NCBI RefSeq assembly: GCF_003352465.1
Contig: NZ_CP031153.1
Span: 2,160,465 to 2,224,464 of the forward strand
Direction of reading: 5' to 3'
Source: Kordia sp. SMS9
Lineage (GTDB): Bacteria > Bacteroidota > Bacteroidia > Flavobacteriales > Flavobacteriaceae
Length of the DNA: 64,000 nucleotides
In this document: positions 41,171 to 50,256 of the stretch, piece by piece
How the letters are laid out: the number at the start of each line of letters is the position of its first letter
Numbering within the stretch: the first letter of the stretch is position 1
The notes under the pieces: generated by a model
What the model saw: only the letters and a program-made list of their open reading frames with translations
What the model was told of the DNA's origin: nothing
The model's database searches: none
Made by a program: the position numbers and the translations under genes

Positions 41171-42124
41171 TTATATTTCTAACATCCGCAACACAGCCTT
41201 TTCATAAATTGCTTTCACACGATCATATTCCTGCGGATTGCTATTTAAGAAATGCTCAATCATCACGCCAGAGTTGATTTCCAATACATAAAATGCTCCC
41301 AAAGTTGTTTCAATAATATCTACAGAACAAAATCGAATGTTAATGGCATTTGCAGCTTTTATAGCAAGCGTTGAAATGGCTTCGTTAGCAATAATTTCCG
41401 CCTGAGCGCCTTCACCCAAATTACTTTTCCAATTGACTTCTATCGTTTCGCCTTTCGGCGGGATGTCGCTCAAACTTTGTTCTTTTTTGTTAGTAAACGA
41501 AGTGATCACACTATCTAAAGTATCGCCTGAAAATTTACCTTGAAGCAATTCTAAAATAGTTGAAACACCATCAGCCATCACAAAAGGAATATTTTTTTGA
41601 TACAACAATTCCACTTCACCATCTAAAATGACAGCTCTGTATTCTTTCTGAATTTCATAAAAAGGTGATAAACAGATGCTTCTATGTTTTGAAAAAAGTG
41701 TGTGAATGGCTTGCTCTAGTTGTGTAACAGTTTTGACCATAAACACACCATTTCCGCCAGTTCCATCTACAGGTTTACAGACAATATGCTGATGATTCTC
41801 GTGGAAGAATTTCAATATGTGTTGCCAATTTCCAATGCTTCCCACATATTTTTCCATACTTGGATTCAAAAATAATTTGTGTTGAACTGTGGCAACAGTT
41901 GCAGCTTCTAGCAAATCGGAAGCCGCACTTTTATCGCCAGCAATCATCTTTGAGGTAGCAGAATTCAGTTCGAAATTATATCCAAAAATATGTTTGTGAA
42001 TTCCGTTTTTAGACAATTTCAAAATCCAATCATACGAAAAAGATTCAATAGCAATTCCGTGATCATTCGCAATATCATATACGATTCTGACTAAATTTCG
42101 CTTGCTGTTGGAGATGGTGGACAT
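41171..42124 (-). CDS. ATP-grasp domain protein related to cyanophycin-synthetase/RimK ligases
   Basis: A 317-residue ATP-grasp ligase. ATP-binding lysine and glycine-rich segments are in HIVCKPVDGTGGNGVFMV (about 113-130). Metal-binding acidic and Asn residues are in FCSVDIIETTLGAFYVLEINSG (about 258-280). N-terminal residues look like the pre-ATP-grasp fold. The family joins a carboxylate to an amine or thiol (RimK, GshF and CphA are relatives). The substrate is unknown; no peptide or polyamide genes are adjacent. Confidence 0.75.
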   Translation of the reverse strand: MSTISNSKRNLVRIVYDIANDHGIAIESFSYDWILKLSKNGIHKHIFGYNFELNSATSKMIAGDKSAASDLLEAATVATVQHKLFLNPSMEKYVGSIGNWQHILKFFHENHQHIVCKPVDGTGGNGVFMVKTVTQLEQAIHTLFSKHRSICLSPFYEIQKEYRAVILDGEVELLYQKNIPFVMADGVSTILELLQGKFSGDTLDSVITSFTNKKEQSLSDIPPKGETIEVNWKSNLGEGAQAEIIANEAISTLAIKAANAINIRFCSVDIIETTLGAFYVLEINSGVMIEHFLNSNPQEYDRVKAIYEKAVLRMLEI

Positions 42125-42242
42125 AATATTCGATATTAAAAATCAAATATAAGACAAATATTACCTACTAAGAATAGCGTTTTCTTCTCTTTAACTAGAA
42201 TAAATACTTTTAGTTCAAAACCATACCTATATAGAAATCAAA

Positions 42243-42791
42243 CTAAAATAAATCATCTAGTTGATCATTAATGATTTGATTTCTATTTTTTCGCTGTTTC
42301 TTTATTCGTTCCGATCTATTTTTTGCAGCACAATCATTCTTGTCAGAATCAAAATATAGGTTGCTATTGGCAAGAAAAGAACCTTGCTTTATCATCAATC
42401 CATTATAGCGACAATCTTCGTAGCCGCAATTATGTTTTGAATATTCTCCAAAATTTCGATGTTTAATTCTTTTTTTAGTTAATATTTTTTGTTGATTAAC
42501 TTTAATATCATCCCAAATCTTTTGTTCATCGGCAACGGTTAATTCTTTCCCCAAAGTAATAAGGTCAAAATATGTTGTTGGATCTTTCAGTTGATAAAAG
42601 TCAAATGTTTTACCAAAAATAGTATTGGCGTAATCTCGAATTTCAATTTTTTCAGAAAGTGTCAATTTTTCATTTTCACAAATAGAACGATACAAACCTA
42701 AAGTATTGAAGTCTGTATATTTTTTATAATTATCTATAAAATGAATATATTCACTTGTACGAAGTTGATTAAAACGTTTCCCTATTTTCAT
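42243..42791 (-). CDS. Unrecognised basic protein
   Basis: A 182-residue hydrophilic, helical protein without signal peptide. A small Cys/His group (KHNCGYEDCRYNG, about 118-130) might bind a metal. The C-terminus is very basic (KNRSERIKKQRKNRNQ). No family is recognised. It lies 13 bases after the Lrp-family gene on the same strand, so the two are probably transcribed together. Confidence 0.55.
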   Translation of the reverse strand: MKIGKRFNQLRTSEYIHFIDNYKKYTDFNTLGLYRSICENEKLTLSEKIEIRDYANTIFGKTFDFYQLKDPTTYFDLITLGKELTVADEQKIWDDIKVNQQKILTKKRIKHRNFGEYSKHNCGYEDCRYNGLMIKQGSFLANSNLYFDSDKNDCAAKNRSERIKKQRKNRNQIINDQLDDLF

Positions 42792-42804
42792 GTTACAAAA
42801 TGTA

Positions 42805-43272
42805 TTATAAAACCTCCAAATTCAACTCATGTGTTTGCTTTCCTTTCGACAATGCCACATAACTCTGAACACTTCCCAAATACGGAAGCAAAGTCAATTT
42901 GGTAATGATAAATTTTTCATAAGCTTCGACATCTTCAACCACCAATTTCAACAAATAATCAAAGTTTCCCGTAATACGATGACATTCTACGACTTCAGGA
43001 AACATGTTGATCTGTTTTACAAAGCGCTCCAAATAGCTACGTGTGTGTCCTTGCAGCGTAATTCCTATAAAAACGGTTTGCCTCAAGCCCAACTTTTTTG
43101 CATTCAACAACGCTACATAACTATCGATAAACCCTTCTTTTTCAAGCTTTTTAATACGTTCAAAAACGGGCGTGGTTGACATCTGTAATTCCTCTGCCAA
43201 ACTTTTGGTGGTACGATTGCTATTCTGTTGCAACAACTTCAAAATTTTCAAATCAACTTGATCTAACTTCAT
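42805..43272 (-). CDS. Lrp/AsnC-family transcriptional regulator
   Basis: A 155-residue regulator. An N-terminal winged helix-turn-helix (about 1-60, KLDQVDLKILKLLQQNSNRT onward) is followed by the RAM/AsnC ligand-binding domain (about 65-145). In it, GNFDYLLKLVVEDVEAYEKF is characteristic. The ATG at 43272 gives the family's normal length; an upstream in-frame start adds a hydrophobic stretch that does not belong. It is divergent from the branched-chain oxoacid dehydrogenase/ilvE genes and may be a BkdR-like activator that senses branched-chain amino acids. That role is inferred from context. Confidence 0.92.
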   Translation of the reverse strand: MKLDQVDLKILKLLQQNSNRTTKSLAEELQMSTTPVFERIKKLEKEGFIDSYVALLNAKKLGLRQTVFIGITLQGHTRSYLERFVKQINMFPEVVECHRITGNFDYLLKLVVEDVEAYEKFIITKLTLLPYLGSVQSYVALSKGKQTHELNLEVL

Positions 43273-43415
43273 AGGTTTCAGATAAAAAATATAAAAAAGC
43301 CATATCAAACAGCTTCTAAAAGAAAAAAATACAATTAAAAATCAAAAATAAAGAAAAAAACACTGCTAATAATAATCATATATAGTGTATTTATTTTAAA
43401 ACGCTAGAAAATCAG

Positions 43416-43423
43416 TAATTTTG
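43416..43423 (+). promoter_or_regulatory. -7 element upstream of the branched-chain E2 gene
   Basis: TAATTTTG fits TAnnTTTG exactly, 94 bases before the E2 ATG. The -33 box is poor (T-rich stretch near 43392), as expected if an activator such as the divergent Lrp-family protein is needed. Confidence 0.45.
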
Positions 43424-43516
43424 TTCGATTTTTAAGAAGAAAGTCAATTGCTTCGAAGCAAGTATTGGAGTATTTAAATCTCGATTATCGAGAAAACAAT
43501 TGAAAAACAAACGCTC

Positions 43517-44824
43517 ATGCCTATTGTACCGCTGAAAATGCCCAAAATGGGAGAAAGTATCTCAGAAGCCACTATTATCAGTTGGATGAAAAATGTGGGA
43601 GATACCATCGAAATCGAAGAAACTATTTTAGAAGTTGCTACGGACAAAGTAGATTCCGAAGTGCCCTCACCTTGCACAGGAACGATCACAGAAATTCATT
43701 TTCAACCCAACGATGTCGTGCCAGTCGGAGAAATCATTGCTTTGATTGACGCTTCTGAAAACGGAGAAATTGCAGCGGAAACCTCAAAAGAGAAAATAAA
43801 AGCAGAAACACCAAAAATAGCGAGTCAACCAACTTCAAACAATACTACATCCAATAGTCAGCAAACAACATACGTACGAAATCCTGATGCCTTTTTATCG
43901 CCACTCATCGTAAGCATTGCGAAAAAAGAAAACATGACAATCGAAGAAGTGCAAAGTATTCCAGGAACAGGAGCCGACGGACGTATTCGCAAAAGTGATG
44001 TGTTCAATTATTTGAAAAATAGACAATATCCATTGGCAAGTCGTCCACAAGCGCAGCCGAAAGCGACGAAAAGTAGTTACAATCCACCACCAATCAAATA
44101 TGTGGAAGGACATGACACTGTGGTAGAAATGGATCGCATGCGCAAAATGATCGCCGATCACATGGTGTATTCCAAACACACATCGCCACACGTTACGGCA
44201 TACATTGAAATTGATGTCACAAACATGGTGAATTGGCGCAACGCGAACAAAATTCCATTCCAAGAAAAATACAATCAGCGACTTACGTTTACACCATTAT
44301 TTGTGGAAGCGGTTGCAAAAGCAGTGATCGACTTTCCAGGCATCAATGCTTCGGTATCAGAAGATGGAAAGAAAATTATAGAACGTAAAGACATCAACAT
44401 CGGAATGGCAACTGCCTTACCAAATGGAAACTTAATCGTTCCTGTAGTGAAAAATGCTGATGAAAAAAACTTAAAAGGCTTGGCTGCTGAGGTGAATCAC
44501 TTGGCCAATGCTTCTCGCGAAAACAAACTAAAACCTGAAGAAATTCAAGGAAGCACATTCACCATTTCGAATGTAGGCACCTTTGGAAGTTTGATGGGAA
44601 CGCCAATCATCAATCAACCAGAAGTAGCAATCTTGGCATTAGGAATTATTAAAAAACGTCCTGAAGTTATTACAACCCAAAAAGGAGATGAAATCGCTAT
44701 TCGTAGCATGATGTATCTATCCTTATCATTCGATCACCGAGTTGTGGATGGATACCTTGGCGGATCATTCCTAAGAAAAGTAGGTGATTACCTAGAAGAA
44801 TTCGATCCGAATCGGAAAATATAA
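43517..44824 (+). CDS. Dihydrolipoamide acyltransferase E2, branched-chain 2-oxoacid dehydrogenase complex
   Basis: The E2 core of a 2-oxoacid dehydrogenase complex, transferring acyl groups to CoA. It has 435 residues. The lipoyl domain (about 1-78) has Lys44 in EVATDKVDSEV. A low-complexity linker and peripheral-subunit-binding domain follow (about 130-168, GTGADGRIRKSDV). The catalytic domain (about 200-430) carries the His of SFDHRVVDG. The branched-chain assignment comes from ilvE and a fused E1 downstream and an Lrp regulator upstream; pyruvate E2 is a less likely alternative. Confidence 0.87.
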   Translation: MPIVPLKMPKMGESISEATIISWMKNVGDTIEIEETILEVATDKVDSEVPSPCTGTITEIHFQPNDVVPVGEIIALIDASENGEIAAETSKEKIKAETPKIASQPTSNNTTSNSQQTTYVRNPDAFLSPLIVSIAKKENMTIEEVQSIPGTGADGRIRKSDVFNYLKNRQYPLASRPQAQPKATKSSYNPPPIKYVEGHDTVVEMDRMRKMIADHMVYSKHTSPHVTAYIEIDVTNMVNWRNANKIPFQEKYNQRLTFTPLFVEAVAKAVIDFPGINASVSEDGKKIIERKDINIGMATALPNGNLIVPVVKNADEKNLKGLAAEVNHLANASRENKLKPEEIQGSTFTISNVGTFGSLMGTPIINQPEVAILALGIIKKRPEVITTQKGDEIAIRSMMYLSLSFDHRVVDGYLGGSFLRKVGDYLEEFDPNRKI

Positions 44825-44857
44825 AATTTGAAGTTGAACTCTAAATTGGAACCAAAA

Positions 44858-44910
44858 CGTCACTTCGAGTGAAATTCTGCAAGAATTTAGTATCGAGAAG
44901 TACTGTGAAA
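44858..44910. repeat. Dispersed intergenic hairpin element (copy B)
   Basis: Follows CGTCACTTCGAG ... TATCGAGAAGTACTnTGAAA. The outer stem is ACTTC/GAAGT; the inner stem is AAATTCT gca AGAATTT, where most copies have AATTTGT/ACAAATT, so the paired bases changed together. It lies between E2 and ilvE. Confidence 0.7.
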
Positions 44911-45028
44911 CTCAAAATGTAAACTGATAAAATATAAATGAAAAAGTGAAGAGCGAACAGCAAAAACAAATCAACAAATAGTGAAGCGATCAAATTGACG
45001 AATCATCAAAAAACAAACAACTAAACAA

Positions 45029-46093
45029 ATGATACAAACACAAAACATACACATCACAAAAGCAGCGGAATCAAATGTATCCAAGCTCGATTTTGACAAC
45101 ATTCCACTCGGAAGAACCTTTACCGATCACATGTTTATCTGTTCGTATGAAGATGGTGCGTGGCAAACACCAAAAATTCAACCTTTAGAAATGATTCCTA
45201 CGCATCCAGCAGCGATGGCATTGCACTACGGACAAGCAATTTTTGAAGGTATGAAAGCTACAGTAAACGAAGCAGGTGAACCGCTGCTATTTCGCCCAAA
45301 AGAGAATGCCAAACGTTTAAACTTTAGTGCACGTCGTATGGGAATGCCCGAATTTCCAGAAGAATTATTTGTGGAAGGCTTAAAAAAGTTGGTCAATATG
45401 GAACGCGGTTGGATTCCGCCACAAGAAGGAAGTGCGCTCTATTTACGCCCGTTTATGTATGCCACCGAACCCTTTATCGGAATGCGCGCCGCCACGAGTT
45501 ATCACTTTATCATCATTGCGTCGCCTGCGGGACCATTCTTTACAAAACGAATCAAATTATACGCAGAAACGAAATACATTCGTGCTGCCGAAGGTGGCAC
45601 AGGAGAAGCAAAAGCAGCAGGAAATTACGCAGCAGCCATTCGTCCAACGGAAATTGCCAAAAGCAAAGGATTCGATCAAGTATTGTGGCTCGATGCACAC
45701 GATTTCGAATACATTCAAGAAGTGGGAACGATGAATATCTTCTTTAAAATCAATGGCAAATTCATCACGCCAAGTTTAGATGGTGCTATTCTCGACGGAA
45801 TCACGCGAAAAAGTGTCATCACTATTTTGGAAGACAATGGTTTTGAAGTAGAACAACGCCCCATTAAACTCTCGGAAATCATGGAAGCTTCCAACAACGG
45901 AACGCTCGAAGAAGCCTTTGGAACAGGAACTGCGGTTGGCATCGCCATGATTCAAGCTATTGGGTACAAAAACACGCAAATTCACGTATCTGACGAAAGT
46001 CCGGTTGGACAACTAGTTATGGATACCATCAACGGATTGCGCGCAGGAAAACTAGAAGACAAACACAACTGGATGGTTTCAGTTAGTGAATAG
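45029..46093 (+). CDS. ilvE: Branched-chain amino acid aminotransferase
   Basis: A fold-type IV PLP aminotransferase interconverting Leu/Ile/Val and their 2-oxoacids. Its 354 residues are typical of the longer eukaryote-like BCAT class. Family segments are visible: HYGQAIFEGMKA (about 66-77), SALYLRPFMYATEP, GEAKAAGNYAAAI (about 193-205, near the PLP lysine), and EEAFGTGTAVGIA near the C-terminus. It sits between the E2 and E1 genes of the branched-chain oxoacid dehydrogenase, so it probably acts in breakdown here, although it can serve synthesis too. Confidence 0.95.
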   Translation: MIQTQNIHITKAAESNVSKLDFDNIPLGRTFTDHMFICSYEDGAWQTPKIQPLEMIPTHPAAMALHYGQAIFEGMKATVNEAGEPLLFRPKENAKRLNFSARRMGMPEFPEELFVEGLKKLVNMERGWIPPQEGSALYLRPFMYATEPFIGMRAATSYHFIIIASPAGPFFTKRIKLYAETKYIRAAEGGTGEAKAAGNYAAAIRPTEIAKSKGFDQVLWLDAHDFEYIQEVGTMNIFFKINGKFITPSLDGAILDGITRKSVITILEDNGFEVEQRPIKLSEIMEASNNGTLEEAFGTGTAVGIAMIQAIGYKNTQIHVSDESPVGQLVMDTINGLRAGKLEDKHNWMVSVSE

Positions 46094-46188
46094 TATTGCG
46101 TACTGAGATGTTAGTATTGAGAAATATCAAAGCAAAATTGTATTACTTAACTTGACTCAGTATCACATAAAGTAAAGAAAAACTAAAC

Positions 46189-46452
46189 GTCACTTCGAAT
46201 TTGTAGAACAAATTTGTATCGAGAAGTACTATGAAACAAAAAGGAAAAAAGAAATGAGAAATTAGTTATGAAGGTATCTCAATACTCACTACTAATAACT
46301 CATTACTAAAAACATGACGTCACTTCGAGTGAATTTGTGAAACAAATTAGTATCGAGAAGTACTTTGAAATAAAATATATAAAAAGAAATGAGAAATTAG
46401 CTGTGAAGGAATCTCAATACTCACTACTAATAACTCATTACTAAAAAAAAAC
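46189..46452. repeat. 129-bp tandem duplication containing dispersed hairpin element copies C and D
   Basis: Units start at 46189 and 46318. Each holds the hairpin element (46189-46236, 46318-46370), then AAAGAAATGAGAAATTAG, then CTCAATACTCACTACTAATA and CTCATTACTAAA. The second unit ends exactly at the ATG of the fused E1 gene. The first ends at a look-alike ATG (46314) that opens an eight-codon ORF (MTSLRVNL) ending within the second unit. The start region of the gene has thus been duplicated. Confidence 0.8.
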
Positions 46453-48525
46453 ATGAACAAAGAAACACTACAAAAAGGATTCTCATTGCTCTGCACTGCC
46501 AAAGCAATGGCAACATTATACGAAGACAATTTCAAGCAAGTTTCCAAATATGTGCATGCCACTTCACGCGGACATGAAGCCATTCAATGTGCAATTGGAA
46601 TGCAATTAGTACCGCAAGATTACGCGTTTCCATACTACCGCGATGATGCGATGTTGTTATCTATCGGAATGCGTCCGTATGACTTAATGTTGCAATTACT
46701 CGCTAAAAAAGAAGATCCTTTTTCGGGTGGACGAACGTACTATTCACATCCAAGTTTAAAAGATGCCGACAAACCAAAAATTCCACATCAATCGTCTGCA
46801 ACGGGAATGCAAACCATTCCTGCAACAGGTGTTGCGATGGGAATGAAATACAAAGAAATTCAAGGTATTGCAGATCAAGCAGCGAAAGACTCTCCTTTTG
46901 ACGATACGCGTGATTTGAATCCAATTACGGTGTGTTCTTTAGGAGATGCATCGGTAACCGAAGGCGAAATTGCAGAAGCGTTTCAAATGGCAGCACTAAA
47001 ACAATTGCCAATACTATACTTAGTACAAGACAACGGTTGGGATATTTCGGCAAATGCCGCAGAAACCAGAGCACAAAATGCTGCGGAATATGCAGAAGGT
47101 TTCATCGGATTGGATGCCATTTCCATTGACGGTGCCAACTTTATAGAAAGTTACGAAACGCTTGAAAAAGTCATTAAAACTATTCGTGAAGAACGTCGTC
47201 CAATGTTGGTTCATGCCAAAGTTCCTTTACTCAATCATCATACTTCAGGAGTGCGTATGGAATGGTATCGTGACGATTTGGAAGAAGCACGTTCGCGCGA
47301 TCCGTATCCCGTAATTAAACAGCAATTACGCGACCATGGCTTTTCTGCGGAAGCGGTTTCAAAAATAGAAACAGACGCCATTGCACAAGTAAAAGCAGAT
47401 TTTGAGGAAGCACTAAAAGCGGAAGATCCAACGCCAGCCGATTTATTTACACACGATTTTGCACCAACGCCTGTCACAGCGGAAGTAGGCGAGCGTAGTC
47501 CAGCACGTGAAGAAAAAGTCGTGATGGTCGATTGTGCCTTATTTGCTGTAGAAGAACTCATGCGCGAACACAAAGAATGTTTGTTATATGGACAAGATGT
47601 TGGTGGACGTTTAGGCGGCGTATTTCGTGAAGCAGCAACCTTAGCACAAAAATTTGGAGACGATCGCGTGTTCAATACGCCAATTCAAGAAGCATTTATT
47701 GTAGGTTCAACCGTAGGAATGAGCGCGGTTGGATTGAAACCTATTGTGGAAGTTCAGTTTGCCGATTATATTTGGCCAGGACTCAATCAATTGTTTACGG
47801 AAGTAAGTCGTTCGTGTTACTTATCTAACGGAAAATGGCCAGTTTCTATGATTCTACGTGTGCCCATTGGTGCATACGGAAGTGGCGGGCCGTATCATTC
47901 ATCGTCGGTAGAATCTGTCCTCACAAACATTCGTGGAATTAAAATCGCCTATCCAAGTAATGGAGCCGATTTAAAAGGTTTGCTAAAAGCTGCCTATCAC
48001 GATCCAAATCCTGTCGTAATTTTAGAACACAAAGGATTGTATTGGTCAAAAGTGCCAGGAACGAAAGGAGCGACTTCTATCGAACCAGCAGAAGATTATA
48101 TGTTGCCTTTCGGGAAAGCAAACATATTACAAGAAATCTGGAAGCAAGAGGAAAAAGAAACCATGACCGTCATTACCTACGGAATGGGAACGCACTGGGC
48201 AATGAATGCTTCGGAAGGACAACGCGAGCACATTGAAATCATAGATTTACGAACGTTGTTTCCACTTGATGAAGAAACCATTATTGACTCTGTAAAGAAA
48301 ACAGGAAAATGTTTAGTCGTGACGGAAGAACCTGTAAACAATTCGTTTGCCAGAGCGTTATGCGGAATGATTCAAGAAAAATGTTTCAAATATTTAGATG
48401 CACCTGTCATGATTATTGGTTCGGAAAACATGCCAGCCATTCCGCTCAACAGTACGTTGGAACAAACGATGATTCCATCTACAGAAAAAGTAAAAGCTAA
48501 GATTGCGGAATTGATGCAGTATTAA
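46453..48525 (+). CDS. Branched-chain 2-oxoacid dehydrogenase E1, fused alpha and beta subunits
   Basis: A single 690-residue chain joining E1 alpha (about 1-335) and E1 beta (about 350-690), which decarboxylates branched-chain 2-oxoacids with thiamine diphosphate. The alpha half has the ThDP/Mg segment GDASVTEGEIAEAFQMAALK and LVQDNGWDIS. The beta half has EELMREHKECLLYGQDVGGRLGG (in parts), HSSSVES and EEPVNNSFARALCG. Fused E1 proteins of this size are known in Bacteroidota. Together with E2 and ilvE it forms a branched-chain degradation cluster; E3 must be elsewhere. The 5' region is a tandem duplication. Confidence 0.92.
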   Translation: MNKETLQKGFSLLCTAKAMATLYEDNFKQVSKYVHATSRGHEAIQCAIGMQLVPQDYAFPYYRDDAMLLSIGMRPYDLMLQLLAKKEDPFSGGRTYYSHPSLKDADKPKIPHQSSATGMQTIPATGVAMGMKYKEIQGIADQAAKDSPFDDTRDLNPITVCSLGDASVTEGEIAEAFQMAALKQLPILYLVQDNGWDISANAAETRAQNAAEYAEGFIGLDAISIDGANFIESYETLEKVIKTIREERRPMLVHAKVPLLNHHTSGVRMEWYRDDLEEARSRDPYPVIKQQLRDHGFSAEAVSKIETDAIAQVKADFEEALKAEDPTPADLFTHDFAPTPVTAEVGERSPAREEKVVMVDCALFAVEELMREHKECLLYGQDVGGRLGGVFREAATLAQKFGDDRVFNTPIQEAFIVGSTVGMSAVGLKPIVEVQFADYIWPGLNQLFTEVSRSCYLSNGKWPVSMILRVPIGAYGSGGPYHSSSVESVLTNIRGIKIAYPSNGADLKGLLKAAYHDPNPVVILEHKGLYWSKVPGTKGATSIEPAEDYMLPFGKANILQEIWKQEEKETMTVITYGMGTHWAMNASEGQREHIEIIDLRTLFPLDEETIIDSVKKTGKCLVVTEEPVNNSFARALCGMIQEKCFKYLDAPVMIIGSENMPAIPLNSTLEQTMIPSTEKVKAKIAELMQY

Positions 48526-48528
48526 TTC

Positions 48529-49005
48529 ATGGAACGTTTCACAAATGATAGAGATGAATTTTTCAATCAAGTAAAAATTGAACTCTCAACAATTACATCT
48601 CCAAAAGGTATTTCTGGGCGATTTACCTATTTGGAGATTCCTTATTTCATGAGATACGGCTTTTCGGTAAGTGGTTTCGAAGAAAATGCTTCTGAACTAT
48701 TAGTAAAATCTTGGGATGCCGAATACGATTGGAATCGTTTTAAGACAGGCGTTTTTAACTTAGATCGTTTGGCGATTCATGAACATACTATTGTTTTGAG
48801 TCAAGCCGAAGTCAATACGTTGAATGTATTATTAGCTAAAGAGTTGTGTTTAGTTGAATGTAAAGGAATTACGCTAGATGGCTATTATTGTCAATATAGC
48901 ACGAACGCTGAAAAACTCAACTGGAATACAAATTATGAACTCAACGGGAATATGACAGCATTGATTGATTTTTTAAGAGGAAAAGTAAATGAAGTTTTAG
49001 AGTAG
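48529..49005 (+). CDS. Unrecognised small protein coupled to the E1 gene
   Basis: A 158-residue cytoplasmic protein, start ATG 3 bases after the E1 stop, so almost certainly on the same transcript. Mixed alpha/beta composition (KGISGRFTYLEIPYFMRYGF, WDAEYDWNRFKTGVF, LAKELCLVECKGITLDGYYC). No signal peptide or membrane segment, and no family recognised. A role with the dehydrogenase is possible only by position. Confidence 0.6.
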   Translation: MERFTNDRDEFFNQVKIELSTITSPKGISGRFTYLEIPYFMRYGFSVSGFEENASELLVKSWDAEYDWNRFKTGVFNLDRLAIHEHTIVLSQAEVNTLNVLLAKELCLVECKGITLDGYYCQYSTNAEKLNWNTNYELNGNMTALIDFLRGKVNEVLE

Positions 49006-49146
49006 TAAATTACGTCTATAAATTTAGTTTCAAAGAAGTTCTCAATACAATTTTCTTCATTTCATTTCAACTAAGCTCAATGTAAAACATTTCGAAAAAC
49101 ACTCGAACGAACATGTTGGATATCAAAGTTGAATTGGAAAAACGAA

Positions 49147-49200
49147 ACATCATATCGAGTAAATTTGTGCAACAAATTTGTATCGAGATATGCTGTGAAA
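49147..49200. repeat. Dispersed intergenic hairpin element (copy E)
   Basis: Starts ACATCATATCGAG and ends TATCGAGATATGCTGTGAAA. The outer stem is ATATC/GATAT instead of ACTTC/GAAGT: two bases differ on each side and pairing is kept. The inner stem AAATTTGT gca ACAAATTT is perfect. Confidence 0.7.
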
Positions 49201-49284
49201 CGCTGATTTTTAAAAGAATAAAAATAGGCGAAGCCTGTCTAAAAGCACAGCGATCTCAATTCTAACAGCGCAGCGGACTAAATT

Positions 49285-50127
49285 CTAATTCAAAATCGTC
49301 TTAATCAGCTTGTCATTCTTATAAATATACTGTTCTACAACCTTTCCATTTTCATCGTAAATTATGTATTCACCATGAAAAAGTCCGTGTTTGTAATAGT
49401 ATTCTTCTTTTAGTGTACCATTTTCATAATACTCTTTCCATGGACCTTCTGCCAAACCTTTATCGCGATATTCTCCTTCAATTTCTTTCGCGCCAGATTC
49501 GTAATACGTAGTACTTTTGCCAAACTTTTTGCCGTTTTTATAAGTGTTCACAATTTTCTTGTTTCCGTTCGGATAGTAATACACATGTTCTCCATCTGCA
49601 ATCTTATCATTTTTATAGGGAATTCGATAATGCAATGCGCCACCAGCGTGAAACTCTTCTGAAATTCCGTGTTTCTTACCTTTGGCGTACTGTTCCATTC
49701 TCATGACTTCACCATCGGCATGGAAATAGTAGGTGTTGCCTTCCAAAAAATCATTTTCAAACCTAGAAGCGGCAATAAACTGTTTGTCGTTATCAAAAAA
49801 AAGCCACAATCCTGTGCGTCTTTCATTCTTGCGAACGCCAAAACACTCACCTAAAATCTGACCTCTTGATTTTGGATCGTATTGTGTTTCTACTGAAACT
49901 TCAGATGGTGCTAAGGTTCGTTTTTTACCATTTTTATAAAAGTAGGATTTGTGCTTTCCATTGGATTTGAATTTGAAAAACAATCCATTCTTTTTTCCAT
50001 GTTGAATCGTTCCTAATTCTTTCACACGATTTTTACGATCTAACTTTATAAAAAGGCTGTCTTGTGCTATGGAAACACTTGAAAAAACAAAGAAAACAGC
50101 GAGTATACAGACTACTTTTTGAATCAT
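49285..50127 (-). CDS. Exported YwqK/MORN-like repeat protein
   Basis: A 280-residue secreted protein with a signal peptide (about 1-21, ending SIAQ). Repeats of the YwqK/MORN-variant type follow (KKNGLFFKFKSNGK, GNTYYFHADGEVMRMEQY, GEHVYYYPNGNKKIVNTYK, GPWKEYYENGTLKEEYY, GEYIIYDENGKVVEQY). The family is often annotated as antitoxin YwqK, but no toxin gene is adjacent and a structural or surface role is as likely. Confidence 0.78.
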   Translation of the reverse strand: MIQKVVCILAVFFVFSSVSIAQDSLFIKLDRKNRVKELGTIQHGKKNGLFFKFKSNGKHKSYFYKNGKKRTLAPSEVSVETQYDPKSRGQILGECFGVRKNERRTGLWLFFDNDKQFIAASRFENDFLEGNTYYFHADGEVMRMEQYAKGKKHGISEEFHAGGALHYRIPYKNDKIADGEHVYYYPNGNKKIVNTYKNGKKFGKSTTYYESGAKEIEGEYRDKGLAEGPWKEYYENGTLKEEYYYKHGLFHGEYIIYDENGKVVEQYIYKNDKLIKTILN

Positions 50128-50256
50128 TCTAATAGAAAATTTAATAAAGTAAATATATAAAAATGTGTTTTAAGAAATGTATAAGAAAATTATAAAACTG
50201 AGTTTGATTGATTTAAGTAAAATTTCAAGCAGCATGATTAAATTTCAAAAAATTAA

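Noticed and set aside
49285..50127. Toxin-antitoxin system based on the YwqK-like annotation
   Set aside because: No toxin gene is adjacent, and the protein has a signal peptide and MORN-like repeats.
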